Origin: Bacteroidales bacterium | GTDB lineage: Bacteria; Bacteroidota; Bacteroidia; Bacteroidales; Muribaculaceae | DNA length: 64,000 nucleotides | Assembly: GCA_015061005.1 (NCBI GenBank) | Contig: SUXJ01000012.1 | Location: forward strand, 23,600 to 87,599 | Direction: 5' to 3' | Shown: positions 46,800 to 57,049 of the stretch, one piece after another | How the letters are laid out: every line of letters begins with the position of its first letter | Numbering within the stretch: position 1 is the stretch's first letter | The notes under the pieces: generated by a model | The model's database searches: none | What the model was told of the DNA's origin: nothing | The model's input: the letters and a program-made list of their open reading frames with translations, nothing else | Position numbers and translations under genes: made by a program

Positions 46800-46833
46800 A
46801 AGCAGGCAGTTGCCCCGAAGCAACTGCCTGCTT
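46800..46833. terminator. Two-way terminator between rprX and nuoN
   Basis: A perfect 14-bp stem (46800-46813 with 46820-46833) and a 6-nt loop between convergent genes, with T-rich tails on both sides. It ends the 17-kb nuo-atp unit. Confidence 0.9.
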
Positions 46834-46854
46834 TGTTGTATAACTGAGAATCTA

Positions 46855-48312
46855 TTATGCGAAATACTGGTTGCAGAGGGTGAGGATGTTGTTGTAGAAG
46901 AAGCTCACAATACCGAGAGCAAGAACTCCGCCAACAGTTACCCACATTCCGATGCGTTCGCTCAGATCGGACTTAAAGGGTGCAATAACCGGCTCATCTT
47001 GGCTGAGGAACATTGCCTTAACCACCTTGAGATAGTAGTAAAGCGAAATAATAGTGTTAATCAACGCAATGAGCACCAACACATAGAGCGCGGTGGAAGT
47101 AGTTCCGTTCAGCGCACCGGTGAAGATGAAGAACTTGCTGAAGAATCCTGCAAAGGGAGGGATACCTGCCAAAGAGAACATGGCGAGCATCATGGCGAAT
47201 GAAAGGTGGGGATTGGACTTGTAGAGGCCTTTGTAATCGCTCATGTTGAGTTTACCGGTATTATTCTCAATAGCTTGGATCACACCGAAAGCAGCCAAGT
47301 TAGAGAAGATGTAAACCAAGATGTAGAACATCAGAGCTGCAGCACCCATTGCGTTGTTACCCACAATGCCGAGCATAATATAACCGGCTTGAGAGATTGA
47401 AGAGAACGCGAGGAAACGCTTCATGTTGTCCTGACGCAAGGCAAAGAGGTTGCCCACAGTGATGGTCAAAATAATCAGGCCATAAAGCATCCATTCCCAA
47501 ACTGCGCTATAAGCCGTGCCGAAGCATTGTGCAAGGATAACCATAAACGCAAATGCGGCAGAACCCTTTGAGATAACGCTCAAATAAGAAGTTACCGATG
47601 TGGGAGCTCCCTGATAAACGTCGGCTGTCCACAAGTGGAAAGGCACAAGCGAAAGTTTGAAACCGACGCCGGCAATTACAAACGCAAGAGCCACTACAAG
47701 AAGAGCCGAAACGCCTTCAGTTGCCACTGCGGCAGCAATGCCGGAGAAGTAGAGAGTACCGCTGAATAAGTAAATAAAACTCAAGCCCATCATGAGAATC
47801 GCGCTGGAGAACACCGCTGTGAGCATATACTTGATAGCGGCTTCGTGGCTCTCATATTTGTTCTTTTCGAATGCCACCATAGCCGCCAAAGGCAGAGATG
47901 CACTTTCAAGACCGATGATGAAGAGCAAGAAATGACGCGCGGAAATCATCAGATACATACCAAAGAGCGTGACGAGCAGTAGTTCATAGAACTCACCGCG
48001 ACGCACTGTTTGAGCCTCTGAGTTATTCCACTTGGTAGCCTGAATCAAAATAATCAGAACGCCTACATTGAGAATATTCTTAATGCAAGTAATCACAGGC
48101 GTGGTTTCATACATCCCGGCAAATGATGCAACAGAAGCGTCACCACACAAGGTGAAACCATAGACTGTCACTGCACCAAAGAGCAGTGTTGTAATTCCCG
48201 ACAGCGCATTGAGGCACTTCTTGGGTGCAAACGTGTCGTAGAGGAATACTATCAGGAACACCACCAAAAGGGCGATTTCCTGTTTCATTGCTAAAAACTG
48301 TGAGTAATCCAT
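46855..48312 (-). CDS. nuoN: NADH-quinone oxidoreductase subunit N
   Basis: An antiporter-like proton-translocating membrane subunit of complex I. 485 residues with about 14 hydrophobic segments; conserved family stretches include ALAFVIAGVGFKLSLVPFHLW and FLAFSSISQAGYIMLG, with the lysine in TM7 region (GFKLS) and a glutamate in TM5. Last gene of the 18-gene nuo-atp unit, 26 nt after nuoM. Confidence 0.96.
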   Translation of the reverse strand: MDYSQFLAMKQEIALLVVFLIVFLYDTFAPKKCLNALSGITTLLFGAVTVYGFTLCGDASVASFAGMYETTPVITCIKNILNVGVLIILIQATKWNNSEAQTVRRGEFYELLLVTLFGMYLMISARHFLLFIIGLESASLPLAAMVAFEKNKYESHEAAIKYMLTAVFSSAILMMGLSFIYLFSGTLYFSGIAAAVATEGVSALLVVALAFVIAGVGFKLSLVPFHLWTADVYQGAPTSVTSYLSVISKGSAAFAFMVILAQCFGTAYSAVWEWMLYGLIILTITVGNLFALRQDNMKRFLAFSSISQAGYIMLGIVGNNAMGAAALMFYILVYIFSNLAAFGVIQAIENNTGKLNMSDYKGLYKSNPHLSFAMMLAMFSLAGIPPFAGFFSKFFIFTGALNGTTSTALYVLVLIALINTIISLYYYLKVVKAMFLSQDEPVIAPFKSDLSERIGMWVTVGGVLALGIVSFFYNNILTLCNQYFA

Positions 48313-48338
48313 TGTTTTTACGATATTTCAGAGGGGAA

Positions 48339-49832
48339 TTACATGCCGAGAACCTTGAAGATTTCGACGGTGAACGTTTCACTAATCAGCTTCGCGAAGA
48401 AGTTGGGGAAGCAGCCGATAGCGGCCACACAGATGATAAGAGTAATCGTGGAAGTGCGTTCCCACCACGTTGCATCGGTCAGTTCCAGATGATGTTTGTC
48501 TTGAACCGGACCAAGTAGCAACTTGCCGACAACTCGCAAGATATACACTGCGGTAATCACGATTGAACAGCAAGCAATAATGGTAAATACGCGGTTCAAA
48601 GTAGCTGTTTCTTGGAATGAGCCAACGAAGATGGTCATTTCGGCAACGAAGCCCGAAAGACCCGGAAGTCCGAGCGACGCCATACCGGCAATGACATAAC
48701 AAACGGCAAGGAAAGGCATAATCTTCATCAAACCGCCCATTTCGCGGATATCACGTGTGTGAGTGCGGCCGTAAATCATACCGATAAGGGCAAAGAAAAG
48801 AGCCGTCATCAGACCGTGAGAAAGCATCTGCATGATTGCACCTGTCATCGCCGTAGTGTTGAGCATCAAAATTGCGAAGAGCACAAGTCCGCAGTGGCTT
48901 ACCGAGGAGTAAGCATTGATATACTTGAGGTCTGTTTGAACACAAGCCGAGAAAGCACCATATACCACTGAGATACCGGTCAGAATCAAGAATATCCATG
49001 CAAGTTCATTGGCAGCAAATGGCATGAGGTAGATTGCTACACGGAAGCAGCCGTAACCACCAAGTTTCATCAACACACCGGCATGGAGCATTGACACTGC
49101 AGTGGGCGCACAAGCGTGACCGTCAGGGCTCCATGTGTGGAAGGGGAACATTGCGCCAAGCACACCAAAGCCGACAAATGCCATCGGGAAGAGAAAGAGT
49201 TGCCAATTTTCTGAAATATTGCCTTTTTCGGCAATTTCCAAAAGATTCCATGACTCAATACCTGCATTATAATAGATACCGATGAGAGAGAGCATCAAGA
49301 ATGCAGAGCCGCCCATGAGCATAAGAGTAAGCTTCATTGCGCTGTATTCTTTGCGTCCGGTACCCCAAATGCCAATGAGCAAATACATGGGAATAAGGGC
49401 TACTTCATAGAACATGAACATAGTAAAGAGGTCAATGCTGATGAAGAAGCCGAACACGCCAATGCTCAACAATATGAGCCAAAGGAAAAATTCTTTAGGC
49501 AGAGGATTGATTTTCCAAGAGGCGATTGACCCTGTGAGCAAGATAATTGCCGAAAGGAGAATCATCGCAATGGAGATACCGTCAACACCTACGCTCAATT
49601 TAATATTGAGTGCGGAGAACCACTCCCAATCGCCTCGGTAGAGCATAACGTCAGAGGCTCCGGCGGCGCGCAGACCGAGGTAGTCAACGAGAAGCCACAC
49701 GCTGAGACCCAAAAGCGCGAGCGAACCGGTAACGGCCACTGTGCGAATCTGCGCCATATTGCGTGAGAGGTAGAGACCCAGCAGCATAATCACCGGGATA
49801 ACTACAAAATATATCAGAGGATTCGAAAACAT
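48339..49832 (-). CDS. nuoM: NADH-quinone oxidoreductase subunit M
   Basis: A 497-residue antiporter-like subunit with about 14 membrane segments. Family motifs: MFMFYEVALIPMYLLIGIWG (key Glu in TM5), MFPFHTWSPDGHACAPTAVS and YINAYSSVSHCGLVLF. A proton channel of complex I. 60 nt after nuoL, the widest gap of the unit, without a promoter or terminator match. Confidence 0.96.
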   Translation of the reverse strand: MFSNPLIYFVVIPVIMLLGLYLSRNMAQIRTVAVTGSLALLGLSVWLLVDYLGLRAAGASDVMLYRGDWEWFSALNIKLSVGVDGISIAMILLSAIILLTGSIASWKINPLPKEFFLWLILLSIGVFGFFISIDLFTMFMFYEVALIPMYLLIGIWGTGRKEYSAMKLTLMLMGGSAFLMLSLIGIYYNAGIESWNLLEIAEKGNISENWQLFLFPMAFVGFGVLGAMFPFHTWSPDGHACAPTAVSMLHAGVLMKLGGYGCFRVAIYLMPFAANELAWIFLILTGISVVYGAFSACVQTDLKYINAYSSVSHCGLVLFAILMLNTTAMTGAIMQMLSHGLMTALFFALIGMIYGRTHTRDIREMGGLMKIMPFLAVCYVIAGMASLGLPGLSGFVAEMTIFVGSFQETATLNRVFTIIACCSIVITAVYILRVVGKLLLGPVQDKHHLELTDATWWERTSTITLIICVAAIGCFPNFFAKLISETFTVEIFKVLGM

Positions 49833-49892
49833 AGCTTAATATCTTTTCTGTTATTTCTGTGTTGTTTTGTGATAGTGAATGCTGAGGGTTTA

Positions 49893-51791
49893 TCAGAGAA
49901 TGCAAACTGCTGTTATTGTTCCTAAAAGGAGTGCTCCGATGAGATAAACATAAACATAAGCTTGAACGGAACCGCTCTGCAAGGGGCGAATTGTAATGCT
50001 CAATCGCTGTGCCACCCATGCGAGGCCGTCCATAGTACCATCGATGATATGACGGTCAAACCAAGCTATCGGACGACAAACTCCGTTGAAAATAATCTTA
50101 TGGGTGATAAACATGTAGAGTTCGTCCCAATAGAAGCGATTGTAAGCAGCCTTCCATAGTCCGCAAGAGGCCTTCGCAAACTTATCGGGAAGTGAGTTTT
50201 CTTTACGGTACATCACTGTGGCAAGAGCAATGGCAATCACTGCAATGAGAACTGAAGAAACTGCTACTACGGGATCAATGTGAATATGGTAGGGTTCGGG
50301 CATAAAATGAACATATTCGCCGAAAGGAATGAAGCCTACCACACAGCTTGCTGCTGCAAGGAGAATAAGAGGAAGAGTCATGACCCAACCTGATTCGTGA
50401 GGTTTGTGATGACCATAGTCGGGCTCATTCCACCAGAAGATGCGATAGTAGAGTCGGAACATATAGAATGCGGTCAAACCGGCCACTACACTCATCCATA
50501 CACCCCAGAACGGGCTATTGGCGTAACATGCTGCAAGGATTTCGTCTTTTGAGAAGAATCCCGAGAAGGGTGGAATACCGGCAATGGCCAAACAGCCAAT
50601 CAAGAAAGTGATATGCGTAATCGGCATATATTTGCGCAAACCGCCCATCGCAGTATAATCATTTGAATGTACTGCATGAATCAATGCACCCGCACCGAGG
50701 AAGAGCAGAGCCTTGAACAGCGCGTGAGTGAAAAGATGGAACATTGATGCCATGTAGCCGAGTGCTTCATGGTGTTCCGGACGCGCCACGCCGAGCGACA
50801 CCATCATAAACGCAATTTGAGAAATCGTGGAGAATGCCAAAACGCGTTTGATGTCAACCTGCGTACATGCAACTATCGCTGCATAAAGTGCTGTAATCGC
50901 ACCAACCACGGTTATAATCATCAGAGCGGCTTCTTCCATGAGATAGAGGGGGAAGAGTCGAGCCACGAGATACACGCCGGCAACCACCATTGTAGCAGCA
51001 TGGATAAGGGCGGAAACGGGTGTCGGGCCTTCCATTGCATCGGGGAGCCAAATGTGGAGAGGGAGCATTGCCGATTTACCCATACCTCCCATGAACACAA
51101 GCACCAATGCCCATGTGAGCAGCGAACAGCCCATGAATGTGGCGCCGCCGAACTGAGTGGCAACGAGGTTACCGTTGTTCAAGTCGGTAAAGTTAAATGT
51201 ACCCGTGAAATAGCTCAAAATCAAAATACCCAAAAGGAAACCGAGGTCAGCAAAGCGGGTAACGATAAACGCCTTCTTTGATGCAGACACGGCCGAGGGG
51301 CGAGTGTAATAAAAACCGATCAACAGATAGGAAGATGCACCCACAAGTTCCCAGAAGATATACATCTGGAAAATATTGGTAGCGACTACGAGTCCGAGCA
51401 TCGAGAATGTGAAGAGCTGCAAGAACGCATAGTAACGTTGAAAGCCCTTTTCTCCGTGCATATAACCGATAGAATACAGATGCACAAAGAAGCTGATGGT
51501 TGTTATCACAATGAGAAGTAACGCAGAAATCGGGTCCAAAAGGAAGCCGATACTGATAACGAGTTTATCGTAGAACTCCAACCACTTATAATTGAAGATG
51601 GGTTCTGTGATTGTTGACTCTCCGAGGAAAAAGGTCAGCGCTACTGTATAGGCAAGCACCATGGTGATGCCCATGTTGATCACACCGGTCCAACCGGCGA
51701 GCTTGTGGCTCATTTTCGGGCCCAAGAGTCCCAATACCAGGAAACCCAGCAATGGGAGACATAAAATCAAAATCGGGAATAACTGTTCCAT
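49893..51791 (-). CDS. nuoL: NADH-quinone oxidoreductase subunit L
   Basis: The distal proton-translocating subunit of complex I with the long lateral helix. 632 residues; FWELVGASSYLLIGFY, PLHIWLPDAMEGPTPVSALIH and ALYAAIVACTQVDIKRVLAFS are diagnostic, and the C-terminal segments include the lateral helix region (about 520-560). It starts 5 nt after nuoK. Confidence 0.96.
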   Translation of the reverse strand: MEQLFPILILCLPLLGFLVLGLLGPKMSHKLAGWTGVINMGITMVLAYTVALTFFLGESTITEPIFNYKWLEFYDKLVISIGFLLDPISALLLIVITTISFFVHLYSIGYMHGEKGFQRYYAFLQLFTFSMLGLVVATNIFQMYIFWELVGASSYLLIGFYYTRPSAVSASKKAFIVTRFADLGFLLGILILSYFTGTFNFTDLNNGNLVATQFGGATFMGCSLLTWALVLVFMGGMGKSAMLPLHIWLPDAMEGPTPVSALIHAATMVVAGVYLVARLFPLYLMEEAALMIITVVGAITALYAAIVACTQVDIKRVLAFSTISQIAFMMVSLGVARPEHHEALGYMASMFHLFTHALFKALLFLGAGALIHAVHSNDYTAMGGLRKYMPITHITFLIGCLAIAGIPPFSGFFSKDEILAACYANSPFWGVWMSVVAGLTAFYMFRLYYRIFWWNEPDYGHHKPHESGWVMTLPLILLAAASCVVGFIPFGEYVHFMPEPYHIHIDPVVAVSSVLIAVIAIALATVMYRKENSLPDKFAKASCGLWKAAYNRFYWDELYMFITHKIIFNGVCRPIAWFDRHIIDGTMDGLAWVAQRLSITIRPLQSGSVQAYVYVYLIGALLLGTITAVCIL

Positions 51792-51796
51792 GATGA

Positions 51797-52108
51797 TTAG
51801 CCTTTGAGTTTATTGACGTCTTTAACGTTCACGTTCTTGGTAACGCGATACAGGTTGATGATAATTGCAATGGCAAGGGCTGTTTCAGCTGCGGCTATTG
51901 CAATAGCAAAAAGAGTAAAGAACATACCCTCTAAAGAGCCGGGAAACAGATAGCGATTAATTACGGCGAAATTAATATCGACCGCATTAAGCATCAGTTC
52001 TAACGAGATGAGCATGGCTATCATATTCTTGCGAGTAAGGAAGCCATAGACTCCGCAGCAGAACATGACCAAACTCGGTATCAGATAGCAAAGCAGTTTG
52101 ATTTCCAT
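51797..52108 (-). CDS. nuoK: NADH-quinone oxidoreductase subunit K
   Basis: A 103-residue subunit with three membrane helices and the conserved glutamates in LISLELMLNAVDINFAV and AAAETALAIAI, which form part of the proton path. 23 nt after nuoJ. Confidence 0.96.
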   Translation of the reverse strand: MEIKLLCYLIPSLVMFCCGVYGFLTRKNMIAMLISLELMLNAVDINFAVINRYLFPGSLEGMFFTLFAIAIAAAETALAIAIIINLYRVTKNVNVKDVNKLKG

Positions 52109-52131
52109 ATCTTATGAGCTGATTTTAAGCG

Positions 52132-52632
52132 TTAACGTTTGCGAGCCACAACAACGGCACCAATGATACATGCAAGGAGCAACACTGAAATAGCTTCGAA
52201 AGGCAAGAGCATGCCGCCATGGTCGGTTGAGAGCATGTGAGCACCCAATGTGTGCATGTCAAGTTGTGACATTTCAGGTTTTCCGCCACAGAGGTCAAGA
52301 CAACGACTGACGAGAGCCCAACCGGTCACACCGGCAGTAGCCACAGCTGCAATCAAGCCCCAATAACGGCGGTGATTCTCAAGTTTTTCAGAGTTTTTGC
52401 CGGGTTGCGACGTTAAAAGAATCGCAAAGACAAACAAAACGACGATACCTCCGGCATAAACAGCAATCTGCACACCTCCGAGGAATTCATAGTCCATCAT
52501 AAAATAGATGATGGCAGCCGCGAAGAGAGTGAAAAGCAAGAATGTTGCCGAGCGCAAAATCTTGCGCGTGGTCACCGTCAATACGGAGAAAATTACGATG
52601 GCAAGAGCCACGATGAAATAAAGTATTTCCAT
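52132..52632 (-). CDS. nuoJ: NADH-quinone oxidoreductase subunit J
   Basis: A 166-residue membrane subunit with five helices; YEFLGGVQIAVYAGGIVVLF is the conserved TM3 with the pi-bulge region. Twelve nt after nuoI. Normal length. Confidence 0.95.
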   Translation of the reverse strand: MEILYFIVALAIVIFSVLTVTTRKILRSATFLLFTLFAAAIIYFMMDYEFLGGVQIAVYAGGIVVLFVFAILLTSQPGKNSEKLENHRRYWGLIAAVATAGVTGWALVSRCLDLCGGKPEMSQLDMHTLGAHMLSTDHGGMLLPFEAISVLLLACIIGAVVVARKR

Positions 52633-52644
52633 AGTGCGCTTGGT

Positions 52645-53196
52645 TTATTTTTCTGGTTCGGGGTTAGCGGGAGCTGGTGCCGGCTTTTCAGCAGCTGGAG
52701 CAACTTCAGCGGGTTTCTGCACCGGCGCGGGTTCCGGATCGGGAGCTTCTGGAAGATAATTGAGTTTCTTAACTAAAAGCTCGCGAGTAAACACCGCTTG
52801 TTCAAATTCATTACTGAAAGCAATAGCATCGGTCGGGCAATTTATCACACAAAGCTGACAAAAAGTACACGAGCCAAGGTCATACTTCCAATTAACGAGT
52901 TTTTTCTTTTTCTTGCCGTCAGGAGTATCAACCATTTTACTTTCAATGGTGATAGTACCATTGGGACAAGAACGCTGACACATGCCACAGCTGATACACT
53001 TGTGGCGACCTTCAGCATCGTAGATCAAAGTGAGGGTTGCACGAAAACGCTCGGGCACTTTTACCGTGTCGCGATTTTCGGGATACTTCTCCGTCACCTT
53101 CTTGGTAAGGAATTCCTTGCCGGTAACTTGCATGCCCTGCACGAGAGACACAAGTCCTTGGCCGAAGCCCTTGAAATAATCTTTTACGCTACCCAT
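52645..53196 (-). CDS. nuoI: NADH-quinone oxidoreductase subunit I
   Basis: A peripheral 8Fe ferredoxin-like subunit of complex I. 183 residues with two [4Fe-4S] motifs: C67, C70, C73, C77 (CISCGMCQRSCP) and C110, C113, C116, C120 (CTFCQLCVINCP), binding clusters N6a and N6b. The last 35 residues are an unusual Pro/Ala/Glu-rich tail (PDPEPAPVQKPAEVAP ... ANPEPEK). It begins 39 nt after atpG with no promoter or terminator between, although nuoI normally follows nuoH directly. Confidence 0.95.
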   Translation of the reverse strand: MGSVKDYFKGFGQGLVSLVQGMQVTGKEFLTKKVTEKYPENRDTVKVPERFRATLTLIYDAEGRHKCISCGMCQRSCPNGTITIESKMVDTPDGKKKKKLVNWKYDLGSCTFCQLCVINCPTDAIAFSNEFEQAVFTRELLVKKLNYLPEAPDPEPAPVQKPAEVAPAAEKPAPAPANPEPEK

Positions 53197-53235
53197 AGGT
53201 ATTTTGGAGTTATTATGCTATATTTTGTTATTATA

Positions 53236-54114
53236 TTATCTGACTTGACCACCGAGTATGTCAAGCAATTCGGCGGTAATGCTTTGTTGACGCAGTTTAT
53301 TATATTCGAGACGCAATTGCTCAAGAAGTTTGGTGGCATTATCATTCGCACTCTGCATTGCCATTACTCGCGCTGCCTGTTCGCTGGCGCGGTTTTCGCA
53401 GAATATCTCTTGCATAGCAGACAAAACCATGAGCGGCAAAGCCGTTGAGAATATTGATGATGCATCCGGCTCAAAGATATATAATCCCGGAGCTTCATTT
53501 TGTCCCTGTACATTTCCGGCAGGAATTATCGGCAGCAATTGTTGTACCTCAAGTTTTTGGCGGCTGGGTGAGATGAAATGCATATACAACACATCAACGC
53601 GATCTGTAGCGCCGCTGAGGAAACTGTTTTGCAAAGTCTGAGTGAATATCTTCACTTCATCGGCGGAGCTTTTGGAGGTCACACCATGGTCAGTAACCAC
53701 TTCAACGTCCGCAGCAGCAATTTTCAAACACGCACGTTGCATTTTATGACCCACGGCATAGACGCGTACTTTCAAGTCTGAACCATATTCAACTCGCAGG
53801 GCATTTATATGTTCCAGCAACTGCTTGAAAATATTAACATTATATGCTCCACACAAACCATCATCGCTACCAAACACAATGACTGAGACATTGCAGATCT
53901 CACGCTCTGCAGTGAGCGGTGAGGAGCAGACAACATCGGCACTAAGCAAGTTCCCGATAATGAGCTCCAACTGATTTCGAAACGGTAACAGGCGTTTGAT
54001 TTCGCGTGTGGCCTTACTCATTTTGGCCGACGAAATCATCTTCATCGCTCCGGTAATTTTTTCGGAGGATGAAACTGAGCCTATACGCCCTTTAAGATCA
54101 CGGAGTGTTGCCAT
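53236..54114 (-). CDS. atpG: ATP synthase gamma subunit
   Basis: The central rotor shaft of F1. 292 residues, with MATLRDLKGRIGSVSSSEKI at the start and the C-terminal helix ANDNATKLLEQLRLEYNKLR. AtpG is the last gene of the atp block (10 nt after atpA) and the gene directly before nuoI. Confidence 0.95.
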   Translation of the reverse strand: MATLRDLKGRIGSVSSSEKITGAMKMISSAKMSKATREIKRLLPFRNQLELIIGNLLSADVVCSSPLTAEREICNVSVIVFGSDDGLCGAYNVNIFKQLLEHINALRVEYGSDLKVRVYAVGHKMQRACLKIAAADVEVVTDHGVTSKSSADEVKIFTQTLQNSFLSGATDRVDVLYMHFISPSRQKLEVQQLLPIIPAGNVQGQNEAPGLYIFEPDASSIFSTALPLMVLSAMQEIFCENRASEQAARVMAMQSANDNATKLLEQLRLEYNKLRQQSITAELLDILGGQVR

Positions 54115-54124
54115 GTCGGATTAG

Positions 54125-55702
54125 TTACTGCTTAAATTGTGCGGCTGTTTCTTTAGCAACTTGTGTGAGAATATCGGTAATTTGATCAGTTAGTTGACCT
54201 TCCTTGATCGCATCGAGCACATCTGCCTTATGAGACGCTCTCAATGTCATCAAGAAACGCTGCTGAAATTCTGCTATTTTATCCATCGGAACTGACTCAA
54301 GCAAGCCTTTAGTGCCACAGAAAATCACTGCAACTTGTTCTTCCACTGACCAAGGTTGATATTGCGGTTGAATCAGCAAACGTTCATTTTTTCTGCCCTT
54401 GTCGATTACTCGTGCAGTTACCGCATCCATATCGCCTCCGAATTTGGTGAATGATTCCAATTCACGGAATTGCGCCTGATCAATCTTCAAGGTACCTGCC
54501 ACCTTCTTCATCGGCTTGATTTGAGCGTTACCACCCACACGACTCACCGAAATACCTACGTTGATAGCCGGACGAATGCCGCGGTTAAACAATGCCGTTT
54601 CAAGGAAAATCTGACCATCGGTGATTGAAATCACATTAGTCGGGATATAGGCGGAAACGTCGCCTGCTTGCGTTTCAATGATAGGAAGTGCTGTGAGTGA
54701 ACCTCCGCCTTTCACCATAGGCTTAAGTACCTCGGGAAGGTCATTCATCTTTGCGGCAACTTCGTCATTGTCAATAATACGTGCTGCACGCTCAAGCAAA
54801 CGAGAATGGAGATAGAAAATATCACCGGGATATGCTTCACGTCCTGAAGGACGCTTCAAAATCAAAGATATTTCGCGATAACTAACCGCCTGCTTTGACA
54901 AGTCATCATATACTATCAATGCATCACGACCGGAGTCGCGGAAATACTCACCGATTGCCACTCCGGCAAAAGGCGAATAATATCTCATGGCCGCAGAATC
55001 GGAGGCAGAAGCGGCCACTACTACGGTGTAGTCCATTGCGCCGTTCTTGCGCAAAGTTTCAACTGTAGCGGCAATTGAAGATGCTTTCTGACCGATAGCT
55101 ACATAGATGCAATATACGGGTTTCCCGGCTTTAAAGTTATCGCGCTGATTAATAATAGTGTCAATCGCAATGGCCGTCTTACCAATCTGACGGTCACCGA
55201 TAATCAATTCACGCTGTCCGCGGCCAATCGGAACCATTGAGTCAACGGCCTTGATACCGGTCTGAAGCGGAGTCTTAACCGGCTGACGATAAATAACACC
55301 GGGTGCCTTGCGTTCCAAGGGGAGACGAATCATCTCACCTTCAATGGGACCACGACCATCGACCGGTTCTCCAAGGACGTTAATGACACGTCCAAGCAGG
55401 CCTTCGCCCACAGGGATTGAAGCAATTTCGCCTGTACGGCGCACCTTCATGCCTTCGGTAACTCGATTCACATTGTTGAGCAGAATTACGCCGACATTGC
55501 TCTCTTCAAGGTTGAGAGCCACGCCCTTAACGCCGTTTTCAAACTCTACGAGTTCGTTTGCACATACGTTATCGAGGCCGTAAACGTGAGCAACACCGTC
55601 GCCCACTTCGAGCACAGAGCCGGTTTCCTCAAAAGTCACCTTCTTATTGATGCTTTCAAGCTGTTGCTTCAGTATTTGAGAAATCTCGCTTGGATTAGTC
55701 AT
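54125..55702 (-). CDS. atpA: ATP synthase alpha subunit
   Basis: The regulatory, non-catalytic nucleotide-binding subunit of F1. 525 residues; the P-loop [13 protein letters not shown] starts near 171 and [20 protein letters not shown] follows. Length is slightly above E. coli's (513). Four nt after atpH. Confidence 0.97.
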   Translation of the reverse strand: MTNPSEISQILKQQLESINKKVTFEETGSVLEVGDGVAHVYGLDNVCANELVEFENGVKGVALNLEESNVGVILLNNVNRVTEGMKVRRTGEIASIPVGEGLLGRVINVLGEPVDGRGPIEGEMIRLPLERKAPGVIYRQPVKTPLQTGIKAVDSMVPIGRGQRELIIGDRQIGKTAIAIDTIINQRDNFKAGKPVYCIYVAIGQKASSIAATVETLRKNGAMDYTVVVAASASDSAAMRYYSPFAGVAIGEYFRDSGRDALIVYDDLSKQAVSYREISLILKRPSGREAYPGDIFYLHSRLLERAARIIDNDEVAAKMNDLPEVLKPMVKGGGSLTALPIIETQAGDVSAYIPTNVISITDGQIFLETALFNRGIRPAINVGISVSRVGGNAQIKPMKKVAGTLKIDQAQFRELESFTKFGGDMDAVTARVIDKGRKNERLLIQPQYQPWSVEEQVAVIFCGTKGLLESVPMDKIAEFQQRFLMTLRASHKADVLDAIKEGQLTDQITDILTQVAKETAAQFKQ

Positions 55703-55706
55703 TATA

Positions 55707-56258
55707 TCAATGGCTTAATAGTTTTATTCGAAGTTGTTTAAGTTCGTTGGCCACTGAGGCATCAAGCATTTCATTGTCGATGCTCACCGTGAAACCGCCA
55801 ATAAGTTCGGGATTCTGAAATTCCCGAAATTCCGCTGTTGAATCTTGGGGGAGGTGCTTCTCAACGAGAGTACATATACGCTGCATTTCTTCCTTCTGCA
55901 AAGGAGCTGCCGAAGTTATTTCCACGAAGTAGATTTTTTTCTCTTCTCGGTAAATTACATTATAGGCCAAAGCTATTCCCTGCATGTACTCAATGCGATG
56001 ATTGCGTTCAAGGAGTTTGATTAAATCAACTAACGCCTCCAACGCTTTACCTTGAGCAGCCGCTGCCGAAACAATGAGGTTCCGCTTATCGTCCACACTG
56101 ACATAAGGGTTAGATATCGCCTTCTGCATCGCCGGTTCGGAGCGAAACTCCTCGATTAGACGACACATGGACTCATAAAGCCCCTTTTCGACTCCTTTAT
56201 CGGAAGCGAACTCAAAGAGAGCTTTGGCATATCTGCGAGGTATCAGTCCTTGATTCAT
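55707..56258 (-). CDS. atpH: ATP synthase delta subunit
   Basis: The peripheral stalk cap connecting F1 to the b subunits. 183 residues; [11 protein letters not shown] near the start and [19 protein letters not shown] near the end are typical. It shares one base with the atpF stop. Confidence 0.94.
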   Translation of the reverse strand: MNQGLIPRRYAKALFEFASDKGVEKGLYESMCRLIEEFRSEPAMQKAISNPYVSVDDKRNLIVSAAAAQGKALEALVDLIKLLERNHRIEYMQGIALAYNVIYREEKKIYFVEITSAAPLQKEEMQRICTLVEKHLPQDSTAEFREFQNPELIGGFTVSIDNEMLDASVANELKQLRIKLLSH

Positions 56259-56755
56259 CAGTTAGTGGTTTCGATTTGGTCGAGAATCTTATCAACGAGT
56301 TTTGCTTGAGCGGAAGGATTAGAAAGTTGATCGCGCACGAGTTTTTGAGCAATGTCGAGAGCAGCCACGCTCACTTCATCTCGGAAACTCTGCTGAGCCT
56401 CCTTGCGCGCCTGCTCGATTGATTGGCGTGCGGCTTCAATTTCCTTTTTGGCCTCGCGGGCAGCTTCGGTTCGCGCTTCCTCAATGATTTGAGTTTTCAT
56501 GCGATCCGCTTCACGAAGAATTTCTGCCTGACGAGCACGCGCCTCCGCCTCAAACGTTGCGGCTTGCTCCTTGGCGTTGTCGAGTTGTTCCTTGGCCTCG
56601 CGGGCATACAGCACTCCCTGATCAATCAGTTCGGCACGACTGTCGATTCCCTTCATTATGGCAGGCCATGCAAACTTCCATAGCAACAGGAAGAGCACGG
56701 CAAACGCCACGAACATCCAGAAAATCAGTCCAAAGTCAGGAGTGAAGAGTTCCAT
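56258..56755 (-). CDS. atpF: ATP synthase b subunit
   Basis: The peripheral stator stalk. 165 residues: one N-terminal membrane helix (GLIFWMFVAFAVLFLLLWKF) followed by a long charged coiled coil (AREAKEQLDNAKEQAATFEA). 18 nt after atpE. Confidence 0.95.
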   Translation of the reverse strand: MELFTPDFGLIFWMFVAFAVLFLLLWKFAWPAIMKGIDSRAELIDQGVLYAREAKEQLDNAKEQAATFEAEARARQAEILREADRMKTQIIEEARTEAAREAKKEIEAARQSIEQARKEAQQSFRDEVSVAALDIAQKLVRDQLSNPSAQAKLVDKILDQIETTN

Positions 56756-56773
56756 TGAGGTTCTGCGTGATAA

Positions 56774-57013
56774 TTATACGAACAAGCAGAGGAGACAAAC
56801 AATTACTGCAAAGAGTGCCACACCTTCAATAAGAGCGGCAATAACGATCATGTTGCTTCGAATGTCGTTAGCAGCTTCAGGCTGACGAGCAATTGCCTCC
56901 ATTGCGGACGAACCGATTTTACCAATGCCGAGACCTGCAGCGATTGCTGCGATTGCTGCACCAAAACCTGCACCGAGATACTTAATAGCGATACTGAGAA
57001 TGATTGCTAACAT
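56774..57013 (-). CDS. atpE: ATP synthase c subunit
   Basis: The membrane rotor ring subunit. 79 residues form two hairpin helices joined by the polar loop ARQPEAANDIRS. The ion-binding carboxylate is the Glu in AALIEGVALF. The residue after it is Gly rather than Ser/Thr, and the position of the sodium-ligand Gln in helix 1 is Gly, so the sodium signature is absent and proton coupling is expected. 36 nt after atpB. Confidence 0.95.
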   Translation of the reverse strand: MLAIILSIAIKYLGAGFGAAIAAIAAGLGIGKIGSSAMEAIARQPEAANDIRSNMIVIAALIEGVALFAVIVCLLCLFV

Positions 57014-57049
57014 AATGTTAAGTTTATTAGTTGTTAGTATGTTATGTTT

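Noticed and set aside
53197..53235. Promoter between atpG and nuoI
   Set aside because: A/T-rich but no TAnnTTTG; not enough to call a start site.
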